64,000 nt of DNA, from positions 36,202 to 100,201 of the forward strand of contig NZ_BPPA01000009.1 in assembly GCF_019972815.1 (NCBI RefSeq), written 5' to 3'. Made by a program: the position numbers and the translations under genes. The stretch is from Lactobacillus huangpiensis (GTDB taxonomy: Bacteria; Bacillota; Bacilli; Lactobacillales; Lactobacillaceae). Position 1 is the stretch's first letter. Each line of letters starts with the position of its first letter. Below the pieces are notes generated by a model, which saw only the letters and a program-made list of their open reading frames with translations, searched no databases and was not told where the DNA came from. Below, in pieces: positions 1 through 7,800 of this stretch.

Positions 1-779
1 GAATAAAACTTAACATTACCAAGGTTTTCTTTTCTAATAGTTTTAGATAGTTTTGAAACTTTAGTTTTAGAAGTATTGTAGATTAATAAATCTTGATACA
101 TTCCAGTTAGTTGATCTACATTAATATGCTTCTTATCTTTATCAGTCAACGGTCTAAATATAGTTTTATTGAGCATATAACTTCCATCCAACATGTAAGC
201 CGATGGTAATCTTGTATTTTCTTTCAAGATGCCAATAACTTTATAAGTTTCTTTTTTCCCAACTGGCTGATTTAAATCCTTAAAAGTTGATCCGAGTTTT
301 ACTTTCCTTAATCCTGCACCAACTATCACTGGTATCTCTTTTTTATTACCAATATAATCTGATTTTGAAAACAATCTCCCCTTTTTAACTTTAAGAGGAT
401 AAAATTTAAAGAAATTACTATTAATTGTATATATTTCTATGTTTCTATATCCATTTGGCATATCAATTTGATCTGACCAACTAGATGAATAATCATAGTT
501 ATGATCAATATAATTAAACAATTTCTGTGCTTTTTTATTCGATCTTTTAGAATTTTTTTCGTCAAAAATATAATCAATTTGATCACTACTCGTTTGGTCA
601 TTTCCCATAAATACATCTTTTTTAATTAATTGTTGTAAATCGTTCTTGCTTTGTAAGACATGTAAGTTAGAACGGATAAGAGTATAGGAAATGAAACTAA
701 AGGACACCATAGTAACCAAAGTTAAGAGGACTAAAACCACACGTTTTAAAAATACATTTTTAATAAATTCACTATACAC
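1..779 (-). CDS. ABC transporter permease, MacB-like extracellular domain (partial, runs off left edge)
   Basis: This is the N-terminal 259 codons of an open frame that continues beyond base 1. The frame begins at a GTG preceded by GGGAGCTC nine bases upstream, which fixes the start. Residues 10-35 form one strong membrane helix. A long extracellular stretch follows, resembling the periplasmic core domain of MacB/FtsX-type permeases. It contains a typical segment with GRLFS, then VIVGAGLRK, then YKVIGIL. The gene starts 23 bp after the small membrane gene at 803-1246, and both follow the lactococcin-972-like peptide. From the known layout of such loci, an export or self-immunity ABC system is the likeliest role, with the ATPase probably outside the window. 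Family assignment is by pattern only. Confidence 0.7.
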   Translation of the reverse strand, partial: MYSEFIKNVFLKRVVLVLLTLVTMVSFSFISYTLIRSNLHVLQSKNDLQQLIKKDVFMGNDQTSSDQIDYIFDEKNSKRSNKKAQKLFNYIDHNYDYSSSWSDQIDMPNGYRNIEIYTINSNFFKFYPLKVKKGRLFSKSDYIGNKKEIPVIVGAGLRKVKLGSTFKDLNQPVGKKETYKVIGILKENTRLPSAYMLDGSYMLNKTIFRPLTDKDKKHINVDQLTGMYQDLLIYNTSKTKVSKLSKTIRKENLGNVKFY

Positions 780-802
780 TATTTTGAGCTCCCTTTTATA
801 AA

Positions 803-1246
803 TTAAGTTTTAATAAGAGTAATAATCACTAGTATGCTTAATCTAAGCATGCTTGTCACAATAAAAATTAAGTAAAGTTTTTCAAAAATTGAATATATAC
901 ACATAATAATTATGCAAATGAAAATTACAGTAACAAAATTAGTAATCATTAATAATGACGTGCTTTGATACTTCATGCGTCGTATTGTTGATCCAACTAT
1001 AATTCGCACTTGTTTCTCTTTTCTTGTATGTTCATCTAAGTGATACATGAAGAGAAGAGTAACAGTGTTAAGAAATATTGGGATAAATAGGACAAGAATA
1101 TTGCTATTAAAAATCAGTTGCAAAGTACCAGGAATATACTTGGGAGCAAGATTATTCAAAATATATAATGCAATTACAATGTTGTTTAATAATTCCGTCA
1201 AAAAGCTATAACAAAAATCAGTTGACTTTAAAACATTTTTATTCAC
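803..1246 (-). CDS. Small polytopic membrane protein of the bacteriocin locus (FtsX-like segment)
   Basis: The 147-residue protein has about four hydrophobic helices, near residues 14-33, 42-68, 97-120 and 124-145. A basic loop around residues 72-95, with RKEKQVRIIVGS, resembles the cytoplasmic loop of FtsX-type permeases. The start appears to be GTG, with a weak AAGG about 13 bases upstream. It lies 32 bp after the bacteriocin-like peptide and 23 bp before the MacB-like permease on the same strand, so the three probably form one transcript. It could be a separate permease subunit, an immunity protein, or the N-terminal part of a split bacteriocin-associated membrane protein. No specific function can be read from the sequence. 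Confidence 0.55.
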   Translation of the reverse strand: MNKNVLKSTDFCYSFLTELLNNIVIALYILNNLAPKYIPGTLQLIFNSNILVLFIPIFLNTVTLLFMYHLDEHTRKEKQVRIIVGSTIRRMKYQSTSLLMITNFVTVIFICIIIMCIYSIFEKLYLIFIVTSMLRLSILVIITLIKT

Positions 1247-1278
1247 TAATAAATCAAAACCTTACTTACAATAATAAA

Positions 1279-1668
1279 TTATTTAAACTTATAATAAAAT
1301 CTCGTTTTTGGTGCATGCGGATTAAAGCTGTCCCAGCAATGAATCTTAACTTGAATTTTTTCAGATTTTGGGTAGTGTTTACGATATTTACCAAGGTTAC
1401 CAACGGATGAAGTTTTATTTTTTGTGATGGTCTTACCCCCTCTAGTATATTTCGCAAATCCTCTCTTAGTATGAGTAGCATAGTGGGGATAGAAGTATAC
1501 GCCACCATGATAATATACATTCAAAGTTTCAGTACTCCATGCACCTCTATGTGCTGTTCCAAATTTAGTTGTACGTGCCATTACAGTAGTGACACAAAAT
1601 AAACTAAGGAAAACTAAAGTAATACTTCCGATAAAACTAATAATATTCTTACGACTAATATGTTTCAT
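1279..1668 (-). CDS. Lactococcin-972-like secreted peptide (putative bacteriocin)
   Basis: The 129-residue product has a clear Sec signal: basic start KHISRKN, a hydrophobic core at residues 9-28, and a likely cut after VMA. The mature part is about 97 residues, basic and rich in Tyr, His and Gly, and ends in RFYYKFK. Lactococcin 972, a known Sec-secreted unmodified bacteriocin that binds lipid II, also has a YYHG-type segment and a C-terminal FYYNF-type end. The two following genes encode a small membrane protein and a MacB-like permease, as in other lactococcin-972 loci. The similarity is by eye and the peptide is longer than lactococcin 972, so a non-bacteriocin role remains possible. Start ATG has an AGGAG-type site just upstream. 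Confidence 0.6.
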   Translation of the reverse strand: MKHISRKNIISFIGSITLVFLSLFCVTTVMARTTKFGTAHRGAWSTETLNVYYHGGVYFYPHYATHTKRGFAKYTRGGKTITKNKTSSVGNLGKYRKHYPKSEKIQVKIHCWDSFNPHAPKTRFYYKFK

Positions 1669-2284
1669 TTATTTCTCCTACAAGCTTAATAATAACAGCT
1701 GTTATATATCTATACTATTATATATTTGTGCAAAAGTAAATAATTTTTTAGTCAGTTTTTGAAATATATATATATATATATATCGAAAGCGCATGGATGT
1801 TTTGACGAATTGCGGTGTAATTAAACTATAAAACTAACAAAATTTTCAAAAAACGTGCTAGGCTTTATTAGAAATCTGCTCTATCAGTTAATGCAATAAC
1901 TAGCTATTGCAGGTATTAAAAGTGGTTATATTATTGACTTAACAAATAGGAGATACATTGTTAAAACGAAATTAATTTACACAAACTAAATTAAAAACAA
2001 GCATTGGGTTTTATTAATAAGGCCTCTAAATTTAGGAGATATTTTTTGCTAAACTATCTAAGCAAGTTAAAGTTGAAATCTATCACTTTTCATTTTTATC
2101 AAATTAATTTTGGTGAATTAAGTCGAAGTTATCCAGTTAGAAGGGCCAATATTGTTTACTTGCTAGCAATGATTGCACCTCATGCCCTAGCTATTTTAGA
2201 CCAGACTTATATAAATGACTTTAAGGAGCAAGCCCTCGGAAAACGAGCAAGTTGACAATACTTAAGCACCTAATTTCAAGAGTA
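1669..2284. other. Intergenic stretch with an AT-dinucleotide run and no supported gene
   Basis: The stretch holds the promoter area of the bacteriocin-like gene and an alternating AT run at about 1763-1783. An open frame at 2004-2255 on the plus strand has no recognisable domain, no good ribosome site and lies directly before a decayed transposase. I treat it as degenerate sequence, possibly more of the same insertion element. Confidence 0.4.
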
Positions 2285-2530
2285 GCTCAAAAATCATGTC
2301 TTTAGCCAATCAACGGCACGAAAAAGCAATTTTCATAATGAGGGAATAATGAGAAAGTTTCTTCGGCAAATTCAAATGAAATGTTTTACAGTTTTGAAAA
2401 GTAGTTTGAAAATTTCAATGAACTTAAAGAAGTAATCAGAGACTACATTGAGTATTACAATCAGAAAAGAAGTAAGATCAAACTAAAAGGACTAACTCCG
2501 ATTAAATATCGGCAGTTAGTCCTCAATTAA
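2285..2530 (+). pseudogene. IS3-family (IS150-like) transposase OrfB, C-terminal remnant
   Basis: Read in pieces, the translation matches the conserved end of IS3-family OrfB. A degraded QS..RK.N..N segment comes first, then ESFFGKFK, then NEMFYSFEK, then a final block reading DYIEYYNQKRSKIKLKGL and PIKYR. The pieces are in different frames: there is a frameshift after ESFFGKFK and an in-frame TAG after FEK, so the gene is dead. The catalytic E of the DDE triad would be the first residue of ESFFG. Only the last quarter of the protein is left. Just downstream, 2540-2566 has a TCCTAATTTTAGTGTTCA stretch that is probably the right end of the element. Confidence 0.8.
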
Positions 2531-2627
2531 CAACTAATAAAGTATCCTAATTTTAGTGTTCACATCAGTTTTTCAACCAGTGTCTGCTTACTTTTTTAAA
2601 TATTCTGTTTTTAAACTGACTAACTAA

Positions 2628-3317
2628 TTAGTACCAGCCATTAGCTTGCCAGAATTGTTTAGCTGCTGCCCATGAGCCGTAACGATTAGTAACGTAGTTG
2701 TTAGCAACACGTTCTTGGTTAGCAGCTGAATAGTCTCCGTTAAGGTATGCAGCAGAAAGCTGATATTTACCAATATATTGACCATTTTGTGCACTGTATG
2801 AGCCACCAGATTCACGACTGGCAATCCACGACTTTGCTCCAGCCTCTGAATCAGATGAAGCAGTTGTGTAATTAATATTTGTAGCTGCAGTATTGTTAGT
2901 ATAATTCGTAGTTTCTACATTATTAGCATTAGAAACTGTACTGTTTTCTGTTTGACTGCTAGTTGCAAAGTTTTGAGATTCATTTACTGGATGATAGCCT
3001 TTATTAACGTATTTAGCCTTAACCCATTGGTTCTTGCCTAAGTCATACCACTTGTGACCCTTTTTATCGTAAGCAGTTTTAATGACTTTCCAAGAAGAAT
3101 TACTTGGTAAAATTTGCCCAGTAGCTTCAGGATGTTTGTAACTGTTCCACACGCGAATTGAATTGCCATCAACGTAGTTAACTGTTACAACTGCTGCATC
3201 ATTTTCTACTGTAGCTGCTTGAACGTCATTTGCTTTAACGCTAGTCATAATTGCAACACCTGAAGCAGATAATGCTGCTACTGCTGCTGATTTAACTAAG
3301 ATAGATTTTACCTTCAA
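2628..3317 (-). CDS. apf: Aggregation-promoting factor-type cell-surface protein (lysozyme-like C-terminus)
   Basis: The start is TTG at 3317: an AAGGAGAG box sits seven bases upstream, while the longer frame to 3338 has none. The 229-residue protein opens with a signal peptide (KVKSILVKSAAVAALS, cut after VQA). A roughly 70-residue SLAP-like wall-binding segment follows, with SIRVWNSYKHP and KWYDLGKNQWVKAKYV. Next comes a Ser/Thr/Asn-rich linker at about residues 115-160. The conserved Apf C-terminus has WIASRESGGSYSAQNGQYIG, with E as the presumed lysozyme-type acid, and ends in FWQANGWY. Lactobacillus Apf proteins are abundant surface proteins tied to aggregation, cell shape and stress tolerance. 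It is monocistronic, on the opposite strand from the small gene at 3706. Confidence 0.9.
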   Translation of the reverse strand: MKVKSILVKSAAVAALSASGVAIMTSVKANDVQAATVENDAAVVTVNYVDGNSIRVWNSYKHPEATGQILPSNSSWKVIKTAYDKKGHKWYDLGKNQWVKAKYVNKGYHPVNESQNFATSSQTENSTVSNANNVETTNYTNNTAATNINYTTASSDSEAGAKSWIASRESGGSYSAQNGQYIGKYQLSAAYLNGDYSAANQERVANNYVTNRYGSWAAAKQFWQANGWY

Positions 3318-3705
3318 AAAAATTCTCTCCTTAAACAAAAATCTATAATATATTTCTCAAATTGAGTATAGTAAAATATTATTCAATTTGATACTATATA
3401 TGGTACTACCTCAAAATTGCAGAATCATAACAAGAATATCACTCAACCTTTAAGAATTAATTACCTAAATTGTTAAAAATGTCACAATTGTAATACAAAG
3501 TTAACTGCTATTTAATTCAAAAAATGTAATTAGAACAGGGTCACAAAGCTAATTATTGGTTTTAAGAACATTTGTTTGTAAACCACTCTTTAAAGAAAAA
3601 GAAATCACCTTTGCAACATAAATGAAAAACATTAGCTAGCTTTGCATATTTATGCTATAAAAGTGATATAGTTAATTTAAAATTTGGTAGAAAGGAAATT
3701 ACAGA
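3318..3705. other. Divergent promoter region between apf and a small ORF
   Basis: About 390 bp of AT-rich sequence with no gene. It must carry the apf promoter (TATTAT-like hexamers on the minus strand near 3340-3375) and the promoter of the small plus-strand gene, for which GCATATTTATGCTATAA near 3644-3660 is a plausible -10 area. I see no riboswitch fold. Confidence 0.4.
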
Positions 3706-3822
3706 ATGAGTAAGTTTGAAGTCACATTGGACGAAAAAGATTTGCAGATGCTTGAAGATTGCCATTCAAAAAATCCTTCAATTATGAAGGCATTAAATGA
3801 AGCAAAAAAGGTTGAAGACTAA
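3706..3822 (+). CDS. 38-residue acidic/basic small protein
   Basis: An ATG preceded by AAAGG at a good distance opens a 38-codon frame. The product starts SKFEVTLDEKD, has one Cys-His pair (DCHS), and ends in a charged helix with KALNEAKK. A rho-independent terminator follows within 15 bp. Promoter-like sequence, ribosome site, frame and own terminator together make a real gene likely despite the size. There is no signal peptide or membrane helix, so it should be cytosolic. I do not recognise a named family. Confidence 0.65.
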   Translation: MSKFEVTLDEKDLQMLEDCHSKNPSIMKALNEAKKVED

Positions 3823-3834
3823 TTGTTTAAACCA

Positions 3835-3862
3835 GGAAGCATTAATATGCTTTCTTTTTTTG
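3835..3862 (+). terminator. Rho-independent terminator of the small ORF
   Basis: The arms GGAAGCAT and ATGCTTTC surround a short TTAA-type loop and are followed by a run of seven T. Confidence 0.8.
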
Positions 3863-3936
3863 TGCTTTTAGTATAACAGCTACCTGTAAATTAATATGAA
3901 TAGGTCCGACTATAAAATTTAAAAGTGCAAACGAAA

Positions 3937-3970
3937 TGAGGTTCGTAAGTTAGAAAACTTGCGGACCTCA
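3937..3970 (-). terminator. Hairpin downstream of the fructose-type PTS operon
   Basis: The arms TGAGGTTCGTAAGTT and AACTTGCGGACCTCA form a 15-bp stem with one G-T pair around a four-base loop. It lies 30 bp after the PTS stop codon. The T-tract is poor on both strands, so termination efficiency is uncertain. Confidence 0.6.
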
Positions 3971-3999
3971 CTTTATTTAGCCTTGTGCTTTTTTATATA

Positions 4000-5919
4000 T
4001 TAATTATTTTCAAACAAATTTTGAATTTCTGCAGGCGTATTAGCTGCTTTTAACTTGGCAATAAAGTCTGCGTGAGTCAAAAGCTTGGCAGTATTTGATA
4101 AGTATTGCAAGTGAGCATTACTATCGACTTGTGGTATCAGAAAAGAAATAACCGTGTCAATCTTCTTACCATCTAATGATTGCCAATCAATCGGTTGTTT
4201 GAGTTTTAAAACGATCATTGAAGACTTGGCAATTGCTGCTGATTGGGCATGGGGAATGGCAAAACCGTCCGTCATCCCCGTAGAACCTTCTTTTTCACGT
4301 TTAATGTAACTATTGTAAACAGCTTCGCTGTCATTAGCCAAATTGTTTTTAACAGCAAAATCTGCTAAATACTTTAGCGCTTCCTCACGATTTCCAACAT
4401 CAACACCAACTTTAATATTTTGTAAGTCAAGAATATCACTTGGATCAAAAGTTTCTACTTTGCTTTCTGCTTGTTGGTCAGTTGGGCTATCAACACTAGG
4501 CGCAATTGCAGAGTCAGTTGCAGTTGCTAAAGCATCTTTTTTAGCAAACCTGCCAGCTATTAGAGCTAATAAGGCACCAGAAATAGCCGATCCAATCAGA
4601 ATCCACAATACCCATAAGAATGGTTTATTAACTAACGGCAAAACAATAAAGCCACCGTGAGGAGCAGGCACACTGATTTTTGTGAGGTAGGTTAAAACTG
4701 ACGCCACTGAAGAACCAATCATAAAAGCCGGGATATTCCATAACGGGTGTTTAGCAGCAAATGGAATTGCACCTTCAGTAATATGAGTTGATCCCAGTAA
4801 AAAGTTGACATAACCAGCTGCTCTTTCACTTTTAGAATATGCTTTGGGATTCATTAATACTGCAAAACCTGTTGCAAGTGGCGGAGCTATACAAGCAGCA
4901 GAAACTCCGGCCATAAAGTAGTAGTTTCCTTGAGCCAGTAATACCGTACCTGTAACATAGGCAGCCTTATTAATAGGACCACCAAAGTCTGCCGCACACA
5001 TTATGCCAACAATAATTCCTAGCAGGGCAGGATTAGTATTTTCAAAACCTCTAAGCCAGGACATTAGACCTACATTAAGTGCTTTAATTGGAGTATTTAA
5101 CAGGTACATAATTGATCCTGTAATTAGTACGCCAACAACAGGTAAAAGAAAGATTGATTTTAAGCCTCTAAATTTATCATCTGGTAGAGGCTGAAACAGT
5201 TTCTGCAGTCCTAAAACAACAATTGCTGCCAGATAACCGCCAACGATGGCTCCTAAAAAGCCACCGCCGCCATTAAAAGTAATAAAGCCGGCAGACAATC
5301 CGACTACGAAACCGGTCCGTTGAGCCAAAGCCTCAGCAATATAAGCTCCTAAAACTGGAGCCATCAAGTTCATAGTAGTACTACCAACGGTGTTTAACAT
5401 TGCTGCAAATTGATTGTATTCACTGCTTTTAGGATTAGCCGAATCAATTCCCCAGAAAAATGAGATAGCTATCAACACACCGCCGGCAACAACAAACGGC
5501 AGCATATGAGACACACCATTCATTAATGATGTATAAATCTTATTACCCAGTTTTTGATTCCCAACATTCTCAGTATTTGCACCTTTAGCTGTTTGCCCTT
5601 CTTTATAAATAGGAGCCGCTAATGCTTTCTTAATTAAATCATCTGGTTCTTTGACACCTCTTGCAACAGGAACTACAACTAAGCGTTTGCCCGCAAAACG
5701 ATCAAGTCCAACATCAATATCTGAGGCAACGATTACGGCTTGCGCATCTGCAATTTCTGCACTTGTTAAATTATTTTCAATACCCGTTTGACCGTGTGTT
5801 TCAATTTTTATGGTATAGCCAAGCTTTTCTGCAGCTTTTTCCAGCGCTTCTTCTGCCATAAATGTGTGGGCAACGCCAGTTGCACAACCAGTCGCACCAA
5901 CTAAATCATATTTAGCCAC
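4000..5919 (-). CDS. PTS fructose-family EIIBCA component
   Basis: This 639-residue PTS permease has the order IIB-IIC-IIA. IIB occupies residues 1-100, with the phosphoryl cysteine C12 in GATGCATGVAHTFMA. IIC has eight or more membrane helices at about residues 130-460, including the FNGGGGFLGAIVGGY and DFGGPINKAAY motifs of the fructose family. IIA covers about 490-639, with H557 in GFAIPHAQS. Start GTG at 5919 has AAAGGA upstream and lies one base after the stop of the kinase gene, so the two are co-translated. The kinase looks like LacC/FruK and LacD lies nearby. The sugar could therefore be fructose (as 1-phosphate) or tagatose; the sequence does not decide. C-terminal placement of IIA differs from FruA of Bacillus (A-B-C). 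Confidence 0.9.
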   Translation of the reverse strand: MAKYDLVGATGCATGVAHTFMAEEALEKAAEKLGYTIKIETHGQTGIENNLTSAEIADAQAVIVASDIDVGLDRFAGKRLVVVPVARGVKEPDDLIKKALAAPIYKEGQTAKGANTENVGNQKLGNKIYTSLMNGVSHMLPFVVAGGVLIAISFFWGIDSANPKSSEYNQFAAMLNTVGSTTMNLMAPVLGAYIAEALAQRTGFVVGLSAGFITFNGGGGFLGAIVGGYLAAIVVLGLQKLFQPLPDDKFRGLKSIFLLPVVGVLITGSIMYLLNTPIKALNVGLMSWLRGFENTNPALLGIIVGIMCAADFGGPINKAAYVTGTVLLAQGNYYFMAGVSAACIAPPLATGFAVLMNPKAYSKSERAAGYVNFLLGSTHITEGAIPFAAKHPLWNIPAFMIGSSVASVLTYLTKISVPAPHGGFIVLPLVNKPFLWVLWILIGSAISGALLALIAGRFAKKDALATATDSAIAPSVDSPTDQQAESKVETFDPSDILDLQNIKVGVDVGNREEALKYLADFAVKNNLANDSEAVYNSYIKREKEGSTGMTDGFAIPHAQSAAIAKSSMIVLKLKQPIDWQSLDGKKIDTVISFLIPQVDSNAHLQYLSNTAKLLTHADFIAKLKAANTPAEIQNLFENN

Positions 5920-5920
5920 T

Positions 5921-6850
5921 TTAATTCATCCTTTCTGTTACTGAAATTTGTGGTAATAAATTATTTAAAGAAAAATCTGTGAGACCAGTGCGACTAGCAG
6001 TATCGCTTCCTGCAGCTACAGCTATTTTGAGAGCCTCACTAATAGGTTTTTTCTTTTCCAAAAAGGCAATGAAGGTACCAAGCATTGTATCCCCTGCACA
6101 AGCTGAATTAACCACTTGTATTTTAGGAGCATTGGCAAACAGGATATGCCGTTCATTAATAAAAGCTGCTCCAGCAGCACCTAAAGAAACCAACACATTT
6201 TGGCAACCTAGTTTAACTAGCTTTTGAGCAAAAGCGACTGTTTTCTCGTCTGTCATTTTACCCTCATAATTAAAGAAAGCTGCCAGTTCTGCGTCATTGG
6301 GTTTAAGTAAAAACGGTCGATATTTTAAAGTATCGATTACTTCAAGGTAACTACTGTCAACTACGAATTTTGCCCCCTGTTTTTGAACTAGCTCAGCCAG
6401 TTGTACTAAATAGTGAGGTTTAATTCCCCGAGAAAAACTGCCGGAAACAACTACCATATCATCCTTAGTTAGCGTGCTTTCAAGATAATCCAAAAATTGG
6501 TTTTGTTTTTCCAAGCTAACTTCTGGACCCGGGTTAACTTGTTTGTACTCTGTTTTTTCATCTAAAACGTCTGTAAAAACATTAACTCTGGTTGGATCTT
6601 TTACCTTCAAGAAATTGGTTTGAATCCCCTTTTCCTTTAAACCTGAAATGACATAATCTAATGTAAAGCCTCCACCAATACCAGTAGCTACACTATCAAT
6701 GCCTAATTTCTTTAAAACGAACGAAACATTGACCCCTTTACCATTAGGTTGCAATTCAAATTTTTCAGTTCTATTAACTACCTTTGGTTCCAGCTTTTTG
6801 GTTACAATTACCAAATCAATCGCTGGATTCAACGTTATTGTGTAAATCAA
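5921..6850 (-). CDS. lacC: PfkB-family sugar-phosphate kinase (tagatose-6-phosphate kinase / 1-phosphofructokinase)
   Basis: I start it at TTG 6850, which has GGGGAG six bases upstream and gives the family-typical opening IYTITLNPAIDLVI and 309 residues. The longer frame adds an unlikely N-terminus. PfkB signatures are present: NGKGVNVS near the N-terminus and SACAGDTMLGTF near the C-terminus, with the catalytic base D254. The family phosphorylates fructose-1-P, tagatose-6-P or tagatose-1-P to the bisphosphate. It is the only such kinase in a window that also holds lacA, lacB and lacD, so it probably completes the tagatose-6-phosphate pathway. Its operon partner is a fructose-type PTS, so a 1-phosphate substrate is equally possible. 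The gene symbol is by context. Confidence 0.75.
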   Translation of the reverse strand: MIYTITLNPAIDLVIVTKKLEPKVVNRTEKFELQPNGKGVNVSFVLKKLGIDSVATGIGGGFTLDYVISGLKEKGIQTNFLKVKDPTRVNVFTDVLDEKTEYKQVNPGPEVSLEKQNQFLDYLESTLTKDDMVVVSGSFSRGIKPHYLVQLAELVQKQGAKFVVDSSYLEVIDTLKYRPFLLKPNDAELAAFFNYEGKMTDEKTVAFAQKLVKLGCQNVLVSLGAAGAAFINERHILFANAPKIQVVNSACAGDTMLGTFIAFLEKKKPISEALKIAVAAGSDTASRTGLTDFSLNNLLPQISVTERMN

Positions 6851-6920
6851 AGATTTCTCCCCTTTTTTTGCCTTTTGCATTATTATTATAGAAGTTAAAA
6901 AGTGTAACGTTTTTCCAAAT

Positions 6921-6934
6921 TGATAGCGTTTACT
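6921..6934. promoter_or_regulatory. Divergent promoter/operator region with candidate cre site
   Basis: TGATAGCGTTTACT matches the CcpA cre consensus TGWAANCGNTNWCA at 12 of 14 positions. It directly abuts a TATAAT at 6934-6939 for the RpiR gene. An imperfect dyad, GTAACG at 6904-6909 with CGTTTAC at 6927-6933, may be the RpiR operator. A second TATAAT for the kinase-PTS operon lies on the minus strand near 6885-6890. Confidence 0.45.
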
Positions 6935-6972
6935 ATAATTAATGGGAAAATATTTACAAAAGGAGCACATAT

Positions 6973-7734
6973 ATGCCAAATAAAGAACTTTCCTCAGCAG
7001 AATTACATCTCTGGAATATCGTAGAAAATAATCCCCAAAAGATTGCTAATATGTCGATAGTAAAACTAAGTCAATTTGCAAATGTCTCGACTGCAACAAT
7101 TGTGCGCACCATGCAAAAAATGGGTTACAGTGGTTACACCTCTTACCGCGAATCTTTGAAACTAAAAAGCAATTCAAATTCTACTTTTAGTGTGTTAAAT
7201 GATGCTGACGATAAAATTAAAAGCGTGATTACTAAAAACGAAATTGAAATGAATAATACGCTGCATAACCTAAGTTACAGCACAATTGAAGACAGCATAT
7301 CGCTGACTAAACAAGCTAAAATCGTTTTTATCTTTGCTCGTGGATTATCTGAATCAATTGCTCACGAAATGATGGTTAAATTACAATTAACTGGAAAATA
7401 TTGCGAATTTCATTCAGACCCAAATATTATTAAGACGATTGCCTGTAAGATCAAGAAAGATTCATTAGTAATTTTTATTACTCTTAACGGAGAAACTGAG
7501 GAATTGGTTACCGCAGCTAAAGAGCTAAATAAAAATGAAGTCCCAATTTTGACTTTTACTACTAATTCTTCAGGCAGCATTTTGCCTTTTTCAACTTTAT
7601 CCTTTTTAGGCTACAAATCTAAAACCAATTATTTTCCCGAGTATGAGGTTAGATCGCGACTACCACTACAAATAATAACCCGCATCTTTTGTGATGCTTA
7701 TTCAGTTAGAACCGATTTTTACAAGAGCAAATAA
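6973..7734 (+). CDS. RpiR-family transcriptional regulator
   Basis: The 253-residue protein has an N-terminal helix-turn-helix of the RpiR type (MSIVKLSQFANVSTATIVRT, about residues 27-46). A C-terminal SIS sugar-phosphate-binding domain at about residues 105-240 has IVFIFARGLSESIA and LVIFITLNGETEE. It is divergent from the kinase-PTS operon with 122 bp between starts, so that operon is its likely target. The effector is probably a sugar phosphate of that pathway. Start ATG has AAAGGAG nine bases upstream. The gene ends at a strong terminator shared with the converging lacD gene. Confidence 0.9.
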   Translation: MPNKELSSAELHLWNIVENNPQKIANMSIVKLSQFANVSTATIVRTMQKMGYSGYTSYRESLKLKSNSNSTFSVLNDADDKIKSVITKNEIEMNNTLHNLSYSTIEDSISLTKQAKIVFIFARGLSESIAHEMMVKLQLTGKYCEFHSDPNIIKTIACKIKKDSLVIFITLNGETEELVTAAKELNKNEVPILTFTTNSSGSILPFSTLSFLGYKSKTNYFPEYEVRSRLPLQIITRIFCDAYSVRTDFYKSK

Positions 7735-7735
7735 A

Positions 7736-7773
7736 AAGCCTTCTATACTAATCAAAGTATAGAAAGCTTTTTT
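7736..7773. terminator. Bidirectional terminator between rpiR and lacD
   Basis: The arms AAGCCTTCTATAC and GTATAGAAAGCTTT enclose a seven-base loop. The T-run is on the plus strand and an A-run precedes the stem, so it can end both converging genes. Confidence 0.85.
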
Positions 7774-7800
7774 AGCTTCTTATTATCAAAGTTAGTAAAA

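Noticed and set aside
1168..1520. Overlapping frames within the bacteriocin-like gene region
   Set aside because: Shadow frames on the other strand or phase of better-supported genes, without ribosome sites.
1763..1783. Alternating AT run
   Set aside because: Simple low-complexity DNA between genes; no sign of function.
2004..2255. 83-codon plus-strand frame before the transposase remnant
   Set aside because: No ribosome site, no recognisable domain, and adjacent to decayed IS sequence; probably non-coding or IS debris.
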